64,000 nucleotides of DNA. Origin: Coniella vitis (taxonomy: Eukaryota; Ascomycota; Sordariomycetes; Diaporthales; Schizoparmaceae). The stretch covers positions 806,001 to 870,000 of the forward strand of contig WUJK01000013.1 in NCBI GenBank assembly GCA_011317545.1. Direction: 5' to 3'. Positions 22,024 through 35,199 of the stretch are shown piece by piece (the stretch's first letter is position 1; every line of letters starts with the position of its first letter). A model generated the notes under the pieces. That model ran no database searches, had not been told where the DNA came from, and saw nothing but the letters and a program-made list of their open reading frames with translations. The position numbers were made by a program, and so were the translations under genes.

Positions 22024-24168
22024 GGGGACCGGCGTACATAGTAACCCACAAAAAAGTTCTTCATAGAGAACTGAGAAAGCGTCGTACGACTGGAGCTTGC
22101 ACATTGCTACGAATAATTATCACGAACGCTATGACAACAGTTTGATTGCAAAAGCCTAAGGAAGATTTGCCCCCTTCCGAGATCAGGAGGAAATGTCCGT
22201 ATTTGGCATCAATTGGCTGCAGAAATTGGACCAGTTAGGCCATTTGCGAACTGGAAGTTAATCTGTGGAAAAGAAATCAAAGTGATGGACATTCGAATGG
22301 ACCTGAAGACAGCGGTGACACGGCTGGACCGAGTACATACTGGTGCTTGAATGAGACGAACGAACGGCACTTGCCGGAGACTGCAGATATGGTAGTTGTC
22401 TACTTGTACATTTATTGCATGCTTAATAAAGTCTAGAGCCATGGTTTTGGTGGTCGTTGTCATATCTCTAGCCCTGTGAGTGAGTTGGGAGTAACCTTCT
22501 AGAACATAACTTGTCTAGGCCAGTTTCAAGAGAGGAATGTCTTCACAGCAGGGTCTAGACCATGTATCAGGATCTCGAATGGAGCACACTCCCAATGCAC
22601 ACGTAGTATTCGTACAGTCGTCGAAATTGGCTGGATCGGCATACATAGTATATATTTCCCAAAACGTTTGTCGTCTCGTTTCGTCTCTTGCTTAAAGTTT
22701 TCAAGCATAGTCCCTGTGTAGTTGATCACAGTGTCAGTTGTACACAATCGCTGGAATTGATATATATATGGCATCATACTTTGCATGATATACCTGCCCA
22801 TGTCCCCGTACGTATCACCTACCGTATTGAGGCTGTCTTTCTTTGCATTTTCTACATAGTAAAGTACTCAGTCCCACAGTGGCACAACGGTCCTCCTGAC
22901 TCCCGGCAAAAGTGGGCTACAGCGATGATCTTACAAAGAACTTTTCTGGGAACTTGTGGGCTAGCTAAAGTGAACAGTAAATACTGTGGGAGAAACTCGT
23001 TTTGCAGTTGTGATCACTGGACAAAAAAATGACAGAATGGCTGCCAGGGCCCGTGAACCAAGAGACAAGTGCTGCGAGAAGGATTTCAAGTCGAGTCATG
23101 AGGCTTTCCCAGAGAGGAGGACCCTAAAATGAGGCATGTCAATCAGGGGTCGAGATTTCTTCCCGCAGCAACTTCAGGGTCTCCATGGCAGTTGAGCCCT
23201 ATAATAGTAGGCCTTGATTTTAGGCTTTTGGGGGCTTGTGAACGTGTCTATCAGGTTATATCCTGTAGGCGGTTCAAGCGGTGTGCGTCAAAGTGTAGCC
23301 TTGAAGCACTCACTGTACTTGATAGCATTGGTTGGGTTTCTCAACGTTTTCTTGGGACCTTCTGTGTCTATCTCTCCTGTGTCCTATCTTGGTCCTTGCG
23401 TTTGTCTTTGAACGCGTGGGTAGGGCTATCAATGGCTCCATAATCAGAGAGTTGTGAATACTATGTAGTCAAAGGCATGGCAAATTGCGCCTTGAATGTA
23501 GTGGACAAATAACCCCACGGTACTCCTCCGTCTTGAGTCAAACCGCAACCCAGAGCCCGGCATATCCAGCGCAAGTTTAACCGATCATTGCCTCGAGTGT
23601 TTCCATGGCAGCGTGCCCAGATGGACGTAGGATTCTCAAATCATCTCGCTTGTGGGAGCCGTTTCGACGGCCCGTCCGATGCACCTCGACAAGTACCGAA
23701 GAAGCTGACGGTGGGGACTGCCGCTCGTGTTCCTGGCCTTTACTGCTTTGAGTGAACTGCGTGTGAGCACGGCCGATGGCGGGTGGGCGCTGGTGCTGGT
23801 GATGGAAACATCCCCCCCGTTGGCTTTGATTAATGAATCAGTCAAGTAGCTGAGGTCAAGATGAAATGACGAAGACCATGCTTGTAGATCAGTGAAGGTC
23901 TTTCCCTTTTCTTATTGTTTGTTTTGGATTCTTGAAAAAGAAAAAAGAAAAAAAAAAAAAAGAACAAGAAAGGGCCCTTAAGCAGTCAACAATGCAGGGA
24001 GAGATACCAATCCAAACGGTTCAATAGCACCTTCAAACGTAGCTCAGCCATGGCAATCACAGGACACAAGCGAGGTGAAGTACTCAGAATTCATAAAGTG
24101 ATCATCAGCTACGTAGCATATTCCCTCTAATCCACTTGTGAAAATCTTCCAGTCCCTTTCCCAATCAA
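22024..24168. other. Intergenic region rich in TACATAGTA motifs
   Basis: About 2.1 kb with no supported gene. Four copies of TACATAGTA or its complement lie at 22035, 22642, 22853 and 23459, the densest group in the window. An A-rich tract (23933-23965) precedes the end of the dehydrogenase gene. Confidence 0.5.
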
Positions 24169-25430
24169 TCAAGCCTGGGGCGCCTGCTGAGCAGCGATCC
24201 ATGCAAACGCGCGCTCGAGCACCTCGTCCTCGGCGGGGTAATCGGGGCCGCGAATGTCCGCCGCAGCGGGCAGCAGCAGCGCCTCGTCAATCTCCTTGTA
24301 CTTGCTCTGCTGGCACTGGATGGCCTGGCCGTTGCGCTTGGTGTCGGCCATGAGCAGGGCGGCGGCGCGCGCCACGGCCGAGGCGGGCTGGACCTCGACG
24401 TTGATGGCATCCATGATTTGCTTGAGGCCGGGGAGAACGCTGCTCTCTGTCCAGGTGGGGCACAGCGAGTTGATGCGGATGGGCAGGCTGGCGGCGTTGA
24501 GCAGAGGGAGGAGGCCGCGGGCGAAGCCGAGGACGGCGTGCTTGGCCGTGGCTAGTGATAAGACGGCGACGTCAGTATGCTATAACGATGGCAACGTACA
24601 GCCAAGGATTCCATCCTTCGCGGTGGAGAGGCAGGGGTTTCCTGCCAGAAATTGCGCAAAGACTTGCAAGCGAAAGGTTAAAAAGAAAAAGTAGCGCTCA
24701 CCATAATCCAGCGCGCGGCAGCGCTGGATGCTCATAGTCGAAGCGTTGATCACAATGCTGCCGCCCTCGGCCTGCTGGCGCTGGTAAAACACAGCCAGTG
24801 TGGCTGTGTTGATAACGCCCTTCAAGCTGACGTCCATGAGCTCCGACGAGGGCTCCTTCAGGTCGCCATTGGCGTCAACCTCGGTGGCAAGGTAGTCGGC
24901 GCGGGGCCCGAGACCGGCGTTGGCAAAGACGTGATCGATGCGGCCGTAGGTCTCCTTGGCCGTGCGGAACAGGTTGTTGAGCTGCGCCCAGTTGGCGACG
25001 TCGGTCTGAACAAAGGTGTAGTGGTCCAAAGGGGCCTCGGCGGGCGCCGCCACGTCGCCATTGATGACCGATGCGCCGAGCGAGAGGAGCAGGTCAACGG
25101 TTGCTAGACCGATGCCAGAGGAGCCGCCTGCGCCATGGGATGGGCGGTTAGTCGGAATCCATCGCTGCCTCGCCTGAGCTCGAACCTAGCCCATTGGTTT
25201 CGGGTTTCCCGCCTCTTGTGCCTTTTTGCGAGGCCATTCACCCCCCCCCCCCCCGAGGAGGGCATGGACAGCGTAGAGGCTCGTAAAGATGGCGCTTCAA
25301 AAGAGCAACAAGGTCGCAGGCACCGGACGGGCCTCCATGTGGTCACTGGGGTTGTACACATACCTGTGACAATGACAACCTTGCCCTTGAGACCAACCAG
25401 CTCTCCGTCGTTGATGATGACTTCAGCCAT
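24169..25430 (-). CDS. Short-chain dehydrogenase/reductase
   Basis: Three exons on the minus strand (25430-25364, 25127-24702, 24551-24169) encode 291 residues. This is a classical NAD(P)-dependent SDR. The nucleotide-binding motif TGGSSGIG (residues 22-29) is assembled across the first intron. HVFANAGLG follows near residue 95, ASTMSI provides the catalytic Ser, and YATAK (164-168) supplies the Tyr and Lys and is assembled across the second intron. The C-terminal half contains INSLCPTWTESS, as in the 15-hydroxyprostaglandin dehydrogenase-like group of fungal SDRs. Intron 1 is long (236 nt) and contains a C homopolymer near 25240-25255; intron 2 is 150 nt. An in-frame upstream ATG at 25481 would add 17 residues. 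The substrate is unknown. Confidence 0.88.
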
Positions 25431-27493
25431 TTTGCTGGAAACAACACTGGGTACAGGGATAGATGATCGAATTGCAGCCAAGAAGCTAGGTATCCAGATG
25501 TTTAAGGTTTACGTGCAAGGTCATAGAAGAGAAAAAGAGAGATATAACCCAAACAAGAGGGGCTCAGGAGGCTGCGTGAGCGCGAGGGTGTTATAGACGG
25601 TCTGCCGAATCCGAATAGCGAGAATGGATCTAGGCGATCAAAATGCTGATATCGAAGCCAAACAGAAAGTCAGGTCTATAACTAAAACCCCTTAATTAAT
25701 AGTGGATAAAGTTTAACGCCTTGGTCGCCACTTTTGTGATGTGCTGCTGGTATGTATTATAGTAGTTGGGATTGTGGTGATGCCCGTGATGGGGAGGGGA
25801 AAAAAAGAGAAAAAAAAAAAAAACGATCAAAGACCCAGTGAGCGGAGACTTATCTGCTGTGCACTTCTGGCACTGATTCTGGTTGTCGCTTTGATTTCTC
25901 TTTTACTGTTGCTCGCAAGAGTCTCGAGGACGACCTCGGCCGTCAGCTCTCACACCAATCCAGTTGAGCAGGACAATTCTATAGGCCTACATAGTATGTA
26001 TCATGTGATGCTACCGTAGCATGCACAACGCGCGTTGGATCTTCAAGTGCGCGCGCGCGCAGACTATAGTCAGAAAAAGCAGGGCAGCAATTCCTACGAT
26101 CAGGACCAGCTCCCCGGTAATGGCTGTGGTGGCATCCTATCACGGTTTTGGAAAAGCCATGACTAGTAAATTCTCCGTTGCTGTAGCCCTTGCTAGTGCC
26201 CGGTCCCTACATAGTAAGGTATGCAAGTCAGAGATATCACTTCCAGCACTATGAACCTCCTCCAGGAAGGGCACGGGGGGCAGCTTTGAGCTCGACTTTA
26301 TCGCCGTCTGCTGACTAGTGGCTGTGTCATCGCATGGTAGACACGCGACTGATTGCTTGGTTTTACATAATTCGGCGAAACTCGAGCCTTGAAAAAGGGA
26401 TATTGTGGGTGAGTTATCAAGTACCATGTACTATAGCAGAGGACTGACCCAGCCTTTATTAAGAGGACATAGTTTACTCTAGTATGTGCGTACCACGCGA
26501 TTGACAAGCAGGGACTGGGTCAGGCTGCCTGTTTGGTGCTCCCTGTCATTGGAACGCCACGCCCGATGGAACACAATATACTTTCTGGCCTGCCTATCGC
26601 TGACCTCCTGTTCGTTGCTTGTGGATGGCACCAAGTTTCGTGACTCCCTGAGGTGGAGCTGTGAGAAGAAAAGCCGCGACAGAGCGAGACGCAGACAGAC
26701 ACAATGCTCGAACTGCCTGACTGCCACCGCACTGTACAAATTATACGGACTGTTAGTGGGTAGGGAGGGTGTGGACCTCCGAACCAACACCGGTGGAGCG
26801 GTGAAATCTTGGCCCTGGTCCTTGTTGTCAGGGTGGAGCAGCACAAGCAGGCCTCTCACCAAGTCGCCGCCGTTGCAAAACATCGTGGCCTGGCCTTTCT
26901 CTTGGTAGCCGATCGGGGGAAGCGTTCCGAAGGTGGAGAGCAATGGTAAAACAACCCTCCCAAGTTCTGTGCTTTTGGGCTCCGGGCCTGTCAGAGTGTG
27001 TCTCTACATATTACAGCCTCCCCGTACGTATTGCCATGGGCACTCTGAGCAACTGCCGCAATTCCAATGGAAGTTTCCGTGGTGCGCAGAGAGGAGTGAA
27101 AGCTCCAAGCCCCCAAATGAAAATCTGGGGCTGATGGAGAAGATCAAGGGCGCATGCCTGCTTCCCATGTGCAGACGACGTCAGGTACATAATAATATAT
27201 ATGGAAAACTATCTGCCGTTTTTTCTTCCGTCCTGCGACAAGGGGCCTTACGTTTTAAGATTTGGCAAAAGATTCCACCCTGACAGTGGTGACTTCTACA
27301 TCTCCCACCACCTCTGAGCGTCGCATCGGAGTGGTCGCCTTGGGACGCCGTGCGTCGATGCTTTGGGGTCTTGGGCCGCTTGCCTGGCACGATTCTCGGG
27401 TCTGAGTGAGCGTGCGAGCGATCGAAGCGACGGGATCGCAGCAGCACATCAGAGAACCACAGGACACAATCAACTCCGGGCGAGCATTTCACC
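25431..27493. other. Divergent intergenic region
   Basis: About 2 kb between the SDR (minus) and the rhodopsin-domain gene (plus). It contains A-runs near 25800-25825, two TACATAGTA copies (25988, 26208), a short GC dinucleotide run near 26049-26060, and several frames of up to 154 codons with no family resemblance. No gene is supported. Confidence 0.5.
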
Positions 27494-29029
27494 ATGTCGG
27501 ACTCAGCCGGCCTAGACACCACACTGCTGGGAGTGACCATCTTCTTGTTGGTGCTCTCCTGGCTGACGGTCATTACACGCCTGTCGGTCCGACACTGGCT
27601 CAAGCCAGAGGCCAGGGGGTTGGACGATGTCATGATGTGCGCAGGACTGGTAAGTATCCGTATTTGCATTGGTTGATGTCCCGATCACCCCCCCCCCAAC
27701 GGGGCTCGTCTTCATACTGATGGCTACTATGGCTAGATTTTGTACTCGGTCACCTGCTCTCTTGTCATTGTCTGTTGCTACAATGGCGCTGGACAATTGT
27801 CAAAATACCTGACGACAGAGCAGATAATGCGCGGGACAAAGGTGAGGCCAGAACCGCAGCGCAAGCATTCGGTGTGTTGCATGAAGGAGAAAAGGCGTGC
27901 TGACTCTCACCATGGCCACAGCTCTTCTACATTGCCGAGTTCTTCTATGCCTCCTGCACGGTGCCCATCAAGGGCAGTATTTGCGTCTGTCTGATCCGCG
28001 TAGCCGACGGCCGTCGACGATTCGCCTGGACACTTCGCATCATCGGGAGCCTCCAAGCCATGGCGGCCATTATCTTCTTTGCTGGCATTGCCAACATCTG
28101 CCACCCCATCACCACACTCTGGGGCGAGACGACGTACGGCAGCTGCAATACCAAGCTGAACAGCAGCATCGGCTTCTTCTTTTCCGCCGTGTCTATCCTG
28201 ACAGACCTGACGCTGGCCATCCTGCCCGCCATTCTCATCTGGCCGATCCAGATGAAACGCCGGCTTAAAATCTCGGTCGCCATCATTTTGGGATTTGCTG
28301 CGTTGTGAGTTGTGTTTGCTCTTAGACCTTGCTGAATGGAATGACCGTCACCTTTACACCCCTAGACTGTCCAAGATTGACCACTAATGGTTTGTTCTTT
28401 GTCCCACCGTGTATAGTGCAAGTTGCGCAACCATCATCCGCCTCCGCTATCTAACCCTCTACAACAACCAAAGCGAGTTCATGTACAGCGCCGGCCCCAT
28501 CGGCCTCTGGTCCATCATCGAAGAAGGTATCGGCATCGTGGCCGGCTCGATGCCTGCCCTCCGACCGCTCCTCACCCTGCCCGTTTTTGGCGGCTCAAGC
28601 ACAGGGGGCAGCCACGGCAACTCACAGCCCGATGTCCACTCGCGCGCCTGGGCAGGCAGCCGCCGCAACACGCTCGAGCTGGTGACGTGCATGAAACTGA
28701 AGACGTTGCCCAGCCACCACGATGAGGACGTGGAGAGCAGTGTCATGGGGGGGTACGGCGAATGCAACAGCAGCAGCAACGGCCGCCACGACCACAAGCG
28801 CGGCAACAGCGGCAGTGTTACAACGACGATAATGGGCGCGCAAAATGGTACGTACAAGTCGTCGAGGATGTCGAAGGAGGACAGTGATGGGGAGAGTCAG
28901 ACCCACATCCTCAAAGAGACGAGAGTGACCATTTCGAGCGAGACTGCGAAGAATGGGACAGAAGAGTGGACGAAAAGGAGGATTAATGGATGGAATCAGC
29001 AGGGTAGCCGGACCAAAGTGTCGCGATAA
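27494..29029 (+). CDS. Rhodopsin-domain (PTH11-like) integral membrane protein
   Basis: Four exons (27494-27649, 27737-27841, 27922-28304, 28417-29029) encode 418 residues. The first 270 or so contain about seven hydrophobic helices, beginning with LLGVTIFLLVLSWLTVITR, followed by RGLDDVMMCAG, the family's conserved position after helix 1. Helices around FYIAEFFYASCTVPIKGSI, AAIIFFAGIANI, GFFFSAVSILTDLTLAILP and IGLWSIIEEGIGIVAGSMPALRPLL (split) follow the fungal rhodopsin-domain pattern. The remaining 150 residues are hydrophilic, Ser/Asn/Lys-rich and probably cytosolic. Members of this group are often called PTH11-type GPCRs, but ligand and coupling are rarely shown. All introns are phase 0 or 2 with GTAAGT/GTGAGG/GTGAGT donors and lengths of 80-112 nt. 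Confidence 0.85.
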
Positions 29030-29772
29030 TACATCAATACCATTAGCATGCACTCAGAGCAAGAAGGATGTCTTCCATCACGCGAAACATGGTGTTGCGA
29101 CGTGGGCAGAACGATGCAAGACCGATAAATGAATGTGGGTGGGCGGCATTCAGCTTTTCAAGGTGGAGGCGTCAATGGTGGCATTAGCAGGTTGATCACT
29201 GTCCTATCGAAACCAACCAAAAGCCCAGGGATACCGCGCAAATGGAGGTTAAATCCGAAACAGAGTCTAGATAAAGGCTCCTGGACGGTTGTGATCGGAT
29301 TTGGAACCCGGAGCCGGAGCGGCGAGCGGTGCCAAGCCCGGCCGGACACGGGAGGCCCCGCGGCGTTTCGGGGGCCCACTTTCGGCCCGGTCGGTCAAGG
29401 CGGGGATGAGGTCATGCAAAGAAATCCATGGAGTCGGGCCATTACATGGTATGACGACACTGGTGTAGTCGCAACATCATGACATGTGCGGCGTTCCCGG
29501 CCCTTTCCAAGCAGCTCTTGCGATTTATAGGTTGTTGGTATGCTGTAGTTCAGCTTATCGACCTCAATTCTTCACAAATCACATTCTCAAACCCACCGCC
29601 GCCAACCCAGACTTCACTACGAATCGGCCCTTGACAGGCTACGCTGTGTACAATACTACTTACTACCTACAACTACCGCTACTGCTGCTGCTACGATCAA
29701 ATCTACACTACACAATAACCCGCCACCCTTTCTGTTCCCTACTGTCCGTCCCCCTTCAAAGAATCAACGACC
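29030..29772. other. Intergenic region and leader of the isomerase gene
   Basis: No gene seen. From about 29560 the sequence is C/T- and AC-rich with few G residues, as expected of a fungal 5' leader before the ATG at 29773. Confidence 0.5.
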
Positions 29773-31060
29773 ATGGCATCGCAACGTGTCTTCCAGCTGA
29801 GCGGCACCTGCAACAACTACCCATGGGGTAAGCAGGGCAAGCAGTCTCTAGCTGCCCAGCTTTGTGCCCGCACACCGGGTCTTGACTTCTCTATTGAGGA
29901 CGACAAGTACTACTCTGAGATGTGGTTCGGTGACTACCCAGACTTCCCAGCCAGAGTGCTGGAAACGGGCGAGCCTCTTGCAGATGTGCTCAAGAAGGAC
30001 CAGGAGACGCTATTGGGCAAGAAGGTTATCGAGCACTATGATGCCCAGCTGCCTTTCCTACCGAAGGTGTGCACTGCCCATAACATACCTGCACTGCTTT
30101 GTCAAGACATACTAACTATTCCTTCAGATCCTCTCCATCGCAAAGGCCCTCCCCCTACAAATGCACCCCAACAAGGATCTCGCCACAAAATTGCACAAGG
30201 AAGACCCCGAGCAGTTTTCAGACCCCAATCACAAGCCGGAGATTGCCGTTGCCCTGTCCAAGTTTGAGGTTTTCGCCGGCTTCAGGCCTCTCGCTGAAGT
30301 TCAGCGCATCTTTACCCTGCCCGCTCTGTCTCCTTACGTGCCAGACAACACCTCTGGCGATTGGACCAACGAGACTCTCCGTGAAGTGACCCGAAAGCTC
30401 CTCAAGGCTGACGACGTCGAGGTTCGCTCCATCGAGGAGAAGCTGCAGGCCACATCCCGCTCCGACCTCGAGTCTGTCGGTGCAGGCCACATTGCCGACC
30501 TGCTGCCGCGCCTCCAGGGCCAGTACGGTCCTGGTGATGCGGGTAGCATCGTCGCGCTGACCTGCATGGTCTTCCTGACGCTGGACCCGCTGGATGCAGT
30601 CTACATTCCCGCCGATGGAATCCATGCCTACCTATCTGGCAACATCGTTGAGTGCATGGCGCGGTCCAACAACGTGCTCAATGTTGGCTTTTGCCCTGCA
30701 GCCGACCGCAACAGCGTTGACTTGTTCACCAATGCCCTGACGTTCAAATCACACAGCAAAGAGGACGTCTTGCTTCCCAGGCAAAAGAGCGAGCGCAGCA
30801 CAACGGGCAAGACGGAGGTGTACAAGCCTGAACTCAGCGAGTTTGATATGTTGTTTGCCGGACTCAAGGCTGGTGAAAGCGATGTGGTTCGCGCTGGTGA
30901 GGGTCCTGGTGTAATGATTGTCACCCAAGGAACGGGCAAGATGACGGCCGATGGCAAGGAGTTTGAGCTCAAGGAGGGGTACATCTTCTTTGTGGCGCCG
31001 GGCGTGGAGACTAAGTGGGAAACGGAGACGGGTATGCAGATCTTTGAGGCGGCTATTTAA
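29773..31060 (+). CDS. Mannose-6-phosphate isomerase (type I)
   Basis: Two exons (29773-30066, 30128-31060) encode 408 residues. The enzyme interconverts fructose-6-phosphate and mannose-6-phosphate, feeding GDP-mannose for glycosylation and wall mannan, and needs one Zn ion. It opens with VFQLSGTCNNYPWG, typical of the family. The Zn site Gln/His lie in LQMHPNKDLA (Q109, H111), with a Glu in the NHKPEIAVAL segment and the last His in ADGIHAYLSGN (about 263-270), followed by ECMARSNNVLNVGF. The cupin-like C-terminal domain ends with GYIFFVAPGVETKW. The 61-nt intron has a GTGTGC donor, weaker than its neighbours, with an ACTAAC branch site and TTCAG acceptor. Confidence 0.95.
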
Positions 31061-31507
31061 GCATTGGCGTCTAATCTTCGCTCATGGGGTTATAAAATTT
31101 GGGAAAGCGTCATGTGTGGGTAGGTTTGGTGTTAAGGTTAGACTAGGATCGAAATGTATATTGGTATGATGCTGTATTATCCTGCTTGAGCTATGGCATG
31201 TCAGATCATGGCGTCGCGAATTCAAGTTGTCTTCGAATTTCGGATGTCTCTGTTTTCGTCATCTGATGCATTGCGAGATATGTCTGTGGATTTGAACTTG
31301 GAGATATTTAACATTTTAGAACATTTTAGAACAGCAAACAACTGCCATATCTAAATACGAGCCATTGTGAGTCACTGGGGCAGATTTGAATACCCAGATT
31401 GCAACTTGACGATGGCCTATGGGCTCGAGTCTTTATCCGGCTGCTTAGAGTTATAAGATCGCAGCACAGACTGACAATTGAAAACTCAGAACGATTATAC
31501 CAAGATT
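31061..31507. other. Intergenic flank of the retroelement
   Basis: Isomerase 3' region of normal composition, including a tandem ATTTTAGAAC duplication at about 31313-31332. No gene. Confidence 0.5.
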
Positions 31508-31512
31508 AGGAG
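31508..31512 (+). repeat. Left target-site duplication AGGAG
   Basis: AGGAG directly precedes the left LTR and is matched by AGGAG directly after the right LTR at 39512-39516. A 5-bp duplication is normal for Ty3/gypsy integration. Confidence 0.85.
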
Positions 31513-31993
31513 TATAATGATCCTTGCCTGAGTCCCTGACTCTGGAAGTACCTATAAGTTGTATATTAGCAGGAGGGGGAAATATACCTTTAAGTCTTCG
31601 TACGTTAATAAGTAATATTAAGTATTATAAGAGATTAAGAGGGATTACCCTATTACTAAAAGTAATACTTAGATTTATAACTAAAGACTATAAGGAAAAC
31701 TATCTAATAGCTAGGAAATCTATCGTCCTTATATCCTTTCGTTATTCCCTTATCTATAGCGAATATAGATCCTTGGATTATTAGGAGCGATAAGAGCGTT
31801 AGATTATTTAGATTACTTAGATTATTATCGCTCTAACTACTTTAGTTATCCTAATAATCTAACCCTAACCCTAGGTTATACTATCCTTACGTATCCTTAT
31901 ATAAGGGATCCTATCGGTCCGTTATAATCCCAATTCCTAGTATTATATTACGTTAGCCTATCCTTATAACCTATATAGAGCTAGGTTATAATA
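31513..31993 (-). repeat. Left LTR (3' LTR of the element)
   Basis: 481 bp, colinear with the right LTR. The outer end reads TATAATGATCC; its partner end (right LTR) is the complement of TGTTATGACCC, so the original terminus was probably TGTAATGATCC with TG mutated to TA. The outer 80 bases keep CpA/TpG sites that the inner part has lost. Confidence 0.9.
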
Positions 31994-34077
31994 TTATCTC
32001 TCTTCTATCGGTCTTTATCCCTAAAGACTATAATTATTTCTATAAGTAATCCTACCTAATATTCTTACTTCGGATTATACTTTCCTAATTCGTTATATCT
32101 ACGGGTATCTAGAAATCTCGTTCGAAGAAAACTAAGTAATATAACCGACTTTATCTTTCTATCGAGACTTTTAGTTTTAAAATAATACCTTATTCTCTTT
32201 ATACTCCTAAGGGGTAATTATACCGTATAATAGATAGTATATTACGTTATTTAGCGTATATAAAACGGGGAAAACGATACGATAGAAATAGTATTCTTAT
32301 AAATATTCGTAAGTTCTAGTTATTATAACTTTTTTTGTTTAGTATTAACTTTCCGTAGTTTCCCGTATTTTATCGGAAGAGAAGAAACTTTATATATAGG
32401 AGGCTAATATATATAAGGAGCTTTATAAGGCTTATCGTAAGGTAGGAGAGGCGCTTTCTCGCTTAAAGCGTCTTTATATTTAGTATAAGTTTTTAGTAAA
32501 GAGGAGTATAAAGCTAGTAAATACGGGGTTAGAGTCGCTTAATACTTAGGAGGAGTCGGAAGCCGAGGCTAGCGTAAATATAGCTATTTCCGCGGAATCC
32601 GAAGCTATTACCGAATTATAAAAGATTAGCGGTTTTAGGGTAATAGACTTTAATATCTTTCTAGAGTCTACGGATTTATCTATATCTGATTTTTTTAATT
32701 TAGGGCTTTTTATTATTAATAGTTTATAACTCTGATTTTCTTAGAGTTATTACTAGGGGTCCTATTTCCTATCGGGGATATAGGTTTAGTAATTAATAAT
32801 AGAAAGTTATCTAGATTTATATTCCCTAACTAACTCCGGATAGATATTTCTTAGTAGTTCCTAGGTATTTTCCGAGGCGTTATATCCTTTCTATTTAATA
32901 AGATATTATTTTCCGTATCCGCGTTTATATAAATCGAGAATCTATTTAACTTTATATTATACTTATTCTAGTTCGATAATATCTATATTATATAAGAGTT
33001 CTATATCTACTAATACTAGTTCGAGGAGTAAAATATAAAAGACTAGGTATAGACGTATATATAGAATTTCGAGTTTATAGTTAACTAGGGAAATTTATCG
33101 TATAATTTTATAGAGTCCGAGTTTCTTATAGTCGAGTTTATCGCTAGGTCTAATAGTTTTAATATTTTTATAATTAAGGTAGACTTTATCTCCCTTTTAT
33201 AGGATTAATCTCTTAATCCTTTTTTAATTAGTATATTTTATTATTTATTTATTAATATCTTAAAGTATATATTAAATATCTTTATATAATTATTTAATTC
33301 TTTTAGTATATTAATCTACTATTTCTACGTTTCCACCTAATAATATTTCGTAATATACTATAGGGTTATATCTATAGAGTAGGAAGAATAATAATTTTCT
33401 TATACTTATTATATCTATACTATTATAAGCGAACTATATTATAGGTAGGAGTTCGACCTAATTATCTTATTTGTAGTTAATATAGTATTATAGGTATTAT
33501 TATATAATCTAGTTAATATATTCTATTTATCCGTCTATCTAAGGATAAAATACTATAGATATACGTTATATCGTTCTAAGGTATTTAGTAAATAAAATCT
33601 AGAGTTTTAATATAAATTTTCTATCTTTATCCGATATAATTTCCTAAAGTATTCCGTAGTTAGCGATAATAATACGGAGGAATATATATACGAGTTTTTC
33701 TATAGTACTACTTTCTTTATATAATAGGAAGTATATATATTTACTTAGTCTATAAACTATTATTAAGATATTATTATACTATACTTTAGTTAAGGATTCT
33801 TATAAAAGAGGTAGCTTAGTAATAAAGTCTAGATTAATAGATAACTAAATAGTCGTAGGTATTAGTAGAGGTTATAATAGTCTATAAGGTTTATATTATT
33901 CTATCTTATTCCATTTATATATATCGTAGTTATTAAAGATATTTATTACTTATTTCTTTAGGTTCGATGGATTCTAATAACGTTAGATCCTTTTATAGGT
34001 TACTCTAATTCCTTAGTATTTATATACTAATATACTATAAATACTTCTAATATAATCGTTTTATTCCGATATTATAT

Positions 34078-34312
34078 CAGGGTTTTGGTGGGCAAAGTGA
34101 CAGGATATAAGAAAGCATCCAATAAGCAGGATCTTAGCAGTGTTCAAGATGTGTTTCCAAATGAGGTTATATTTAGAAATTAAACTGAACTTAGTTCCTT
34201 CCTTTTTCCTTTTAGTATTCCAGTTTTCGTCCATAACTACAAATGTGATTAACTTTGCAGGGTTCCCGTTGCTTTTAAGCAATAGGTAAGCAAGTTTCCA
34301 GCTCAAACTCTG
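34078..34312. mobile_element. Non-RIPed island A, MITE-like insertion
   Basis: About 235 bp of normal composition, with frequent CA and TG, sits abruptly inside the RIPed element. Its ends are imperfect inverted repeats: CAGGGTTTTGGTGGG on the left and, on the complement of the right end, CAGAGTTTGAGCTGG (11 of 15 match). It is flanked by ATAT on both sides, compatible with a TA or similar target duplication but weak evidence in AT-rich DNA. An 81-codon minus frame crosses it but resembles nothing. It most likely inserted after RIP had acted. Confidence 0.55.
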
Positions 34313-35199
34313 ATATATTACTATATTATCGAGGTTAGGTATTTCTCCTTCGATATATAGTATTACGTTAAGTTCCTTAGTAATAAATAGTATAGTAAGG
34401 TTACCTTCCGAATCTTCCCTAAAGATTATTATAATATCTTAATCTTTATTATTATTATCCTTATAGTCTAACCGTCTACTAAGAGCGTTTACTCGTTCGT
34501 TTTCTTTACCCTTATAATAGATAATCTTAAAGTCGAATTCTAATAGAAATTCGTATTATCTAACTTACCGTTTATTAAGCTACTTTATCGAGGTAAATAC
34601 CTAAAGATTCTTATAATCTATATATATAAGGATTTACTATTTTACGCCGATAAGATAGTATCGCTATTCCCTAAAGGCTTTTATTATTATTATAAGTTCT
34701 TAATCAGGCGTTCTATAGTTAAGTTCTAATCCGTTTAGTTTCTTACTAAAGTTACTAATTATCTATAATCGTCCTTTATTATCTTATTATCCGAGTTATC
34801 TACCGAGTATATAATCTAATACGTTTATCTCGATCTCGAAAACTTTATCTTAATCTACTTCGATTAGGATTAGTTCTAATATAACTATATCCTTAATTAT
34901 ACTAAAGGCTTTTTATACCTATTTATTCTAATTAAAGGTAATATCCTTTTTCGTAAGTTCTATAAGTAGTATTATAATATTATTATAATTCTTAATAAAT
35001 TATCGGTAGAAGTTAATATAGCTTAATAAAGCTCTAATATTCTTAACGTTCTATAATATAGGTTAATCCCTAACTACCTATACTTTATCTTTCTATATTC
35101 GTATATACCCTAGTATAATAATATATCTAAGGTAATTAACTTTTCGAGTATTCTAATTATATTTAATAGGTTCTATTAAAATTTTATTATCTTAGAGGA

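Noticed and set aside
31857..31875. Two CCCTAA units resembling a telomere repeat, also at about 39378-39396
   Set aside because: They lie at matching positions in both LTRs and are only two units long, so they are part of the LTR, not an interstitial telomere.
34061..34306. 81-codon minus frame in island A
   Set aside because: Too short, no family resemblance; the island is better explained as a MITE-like insertion.
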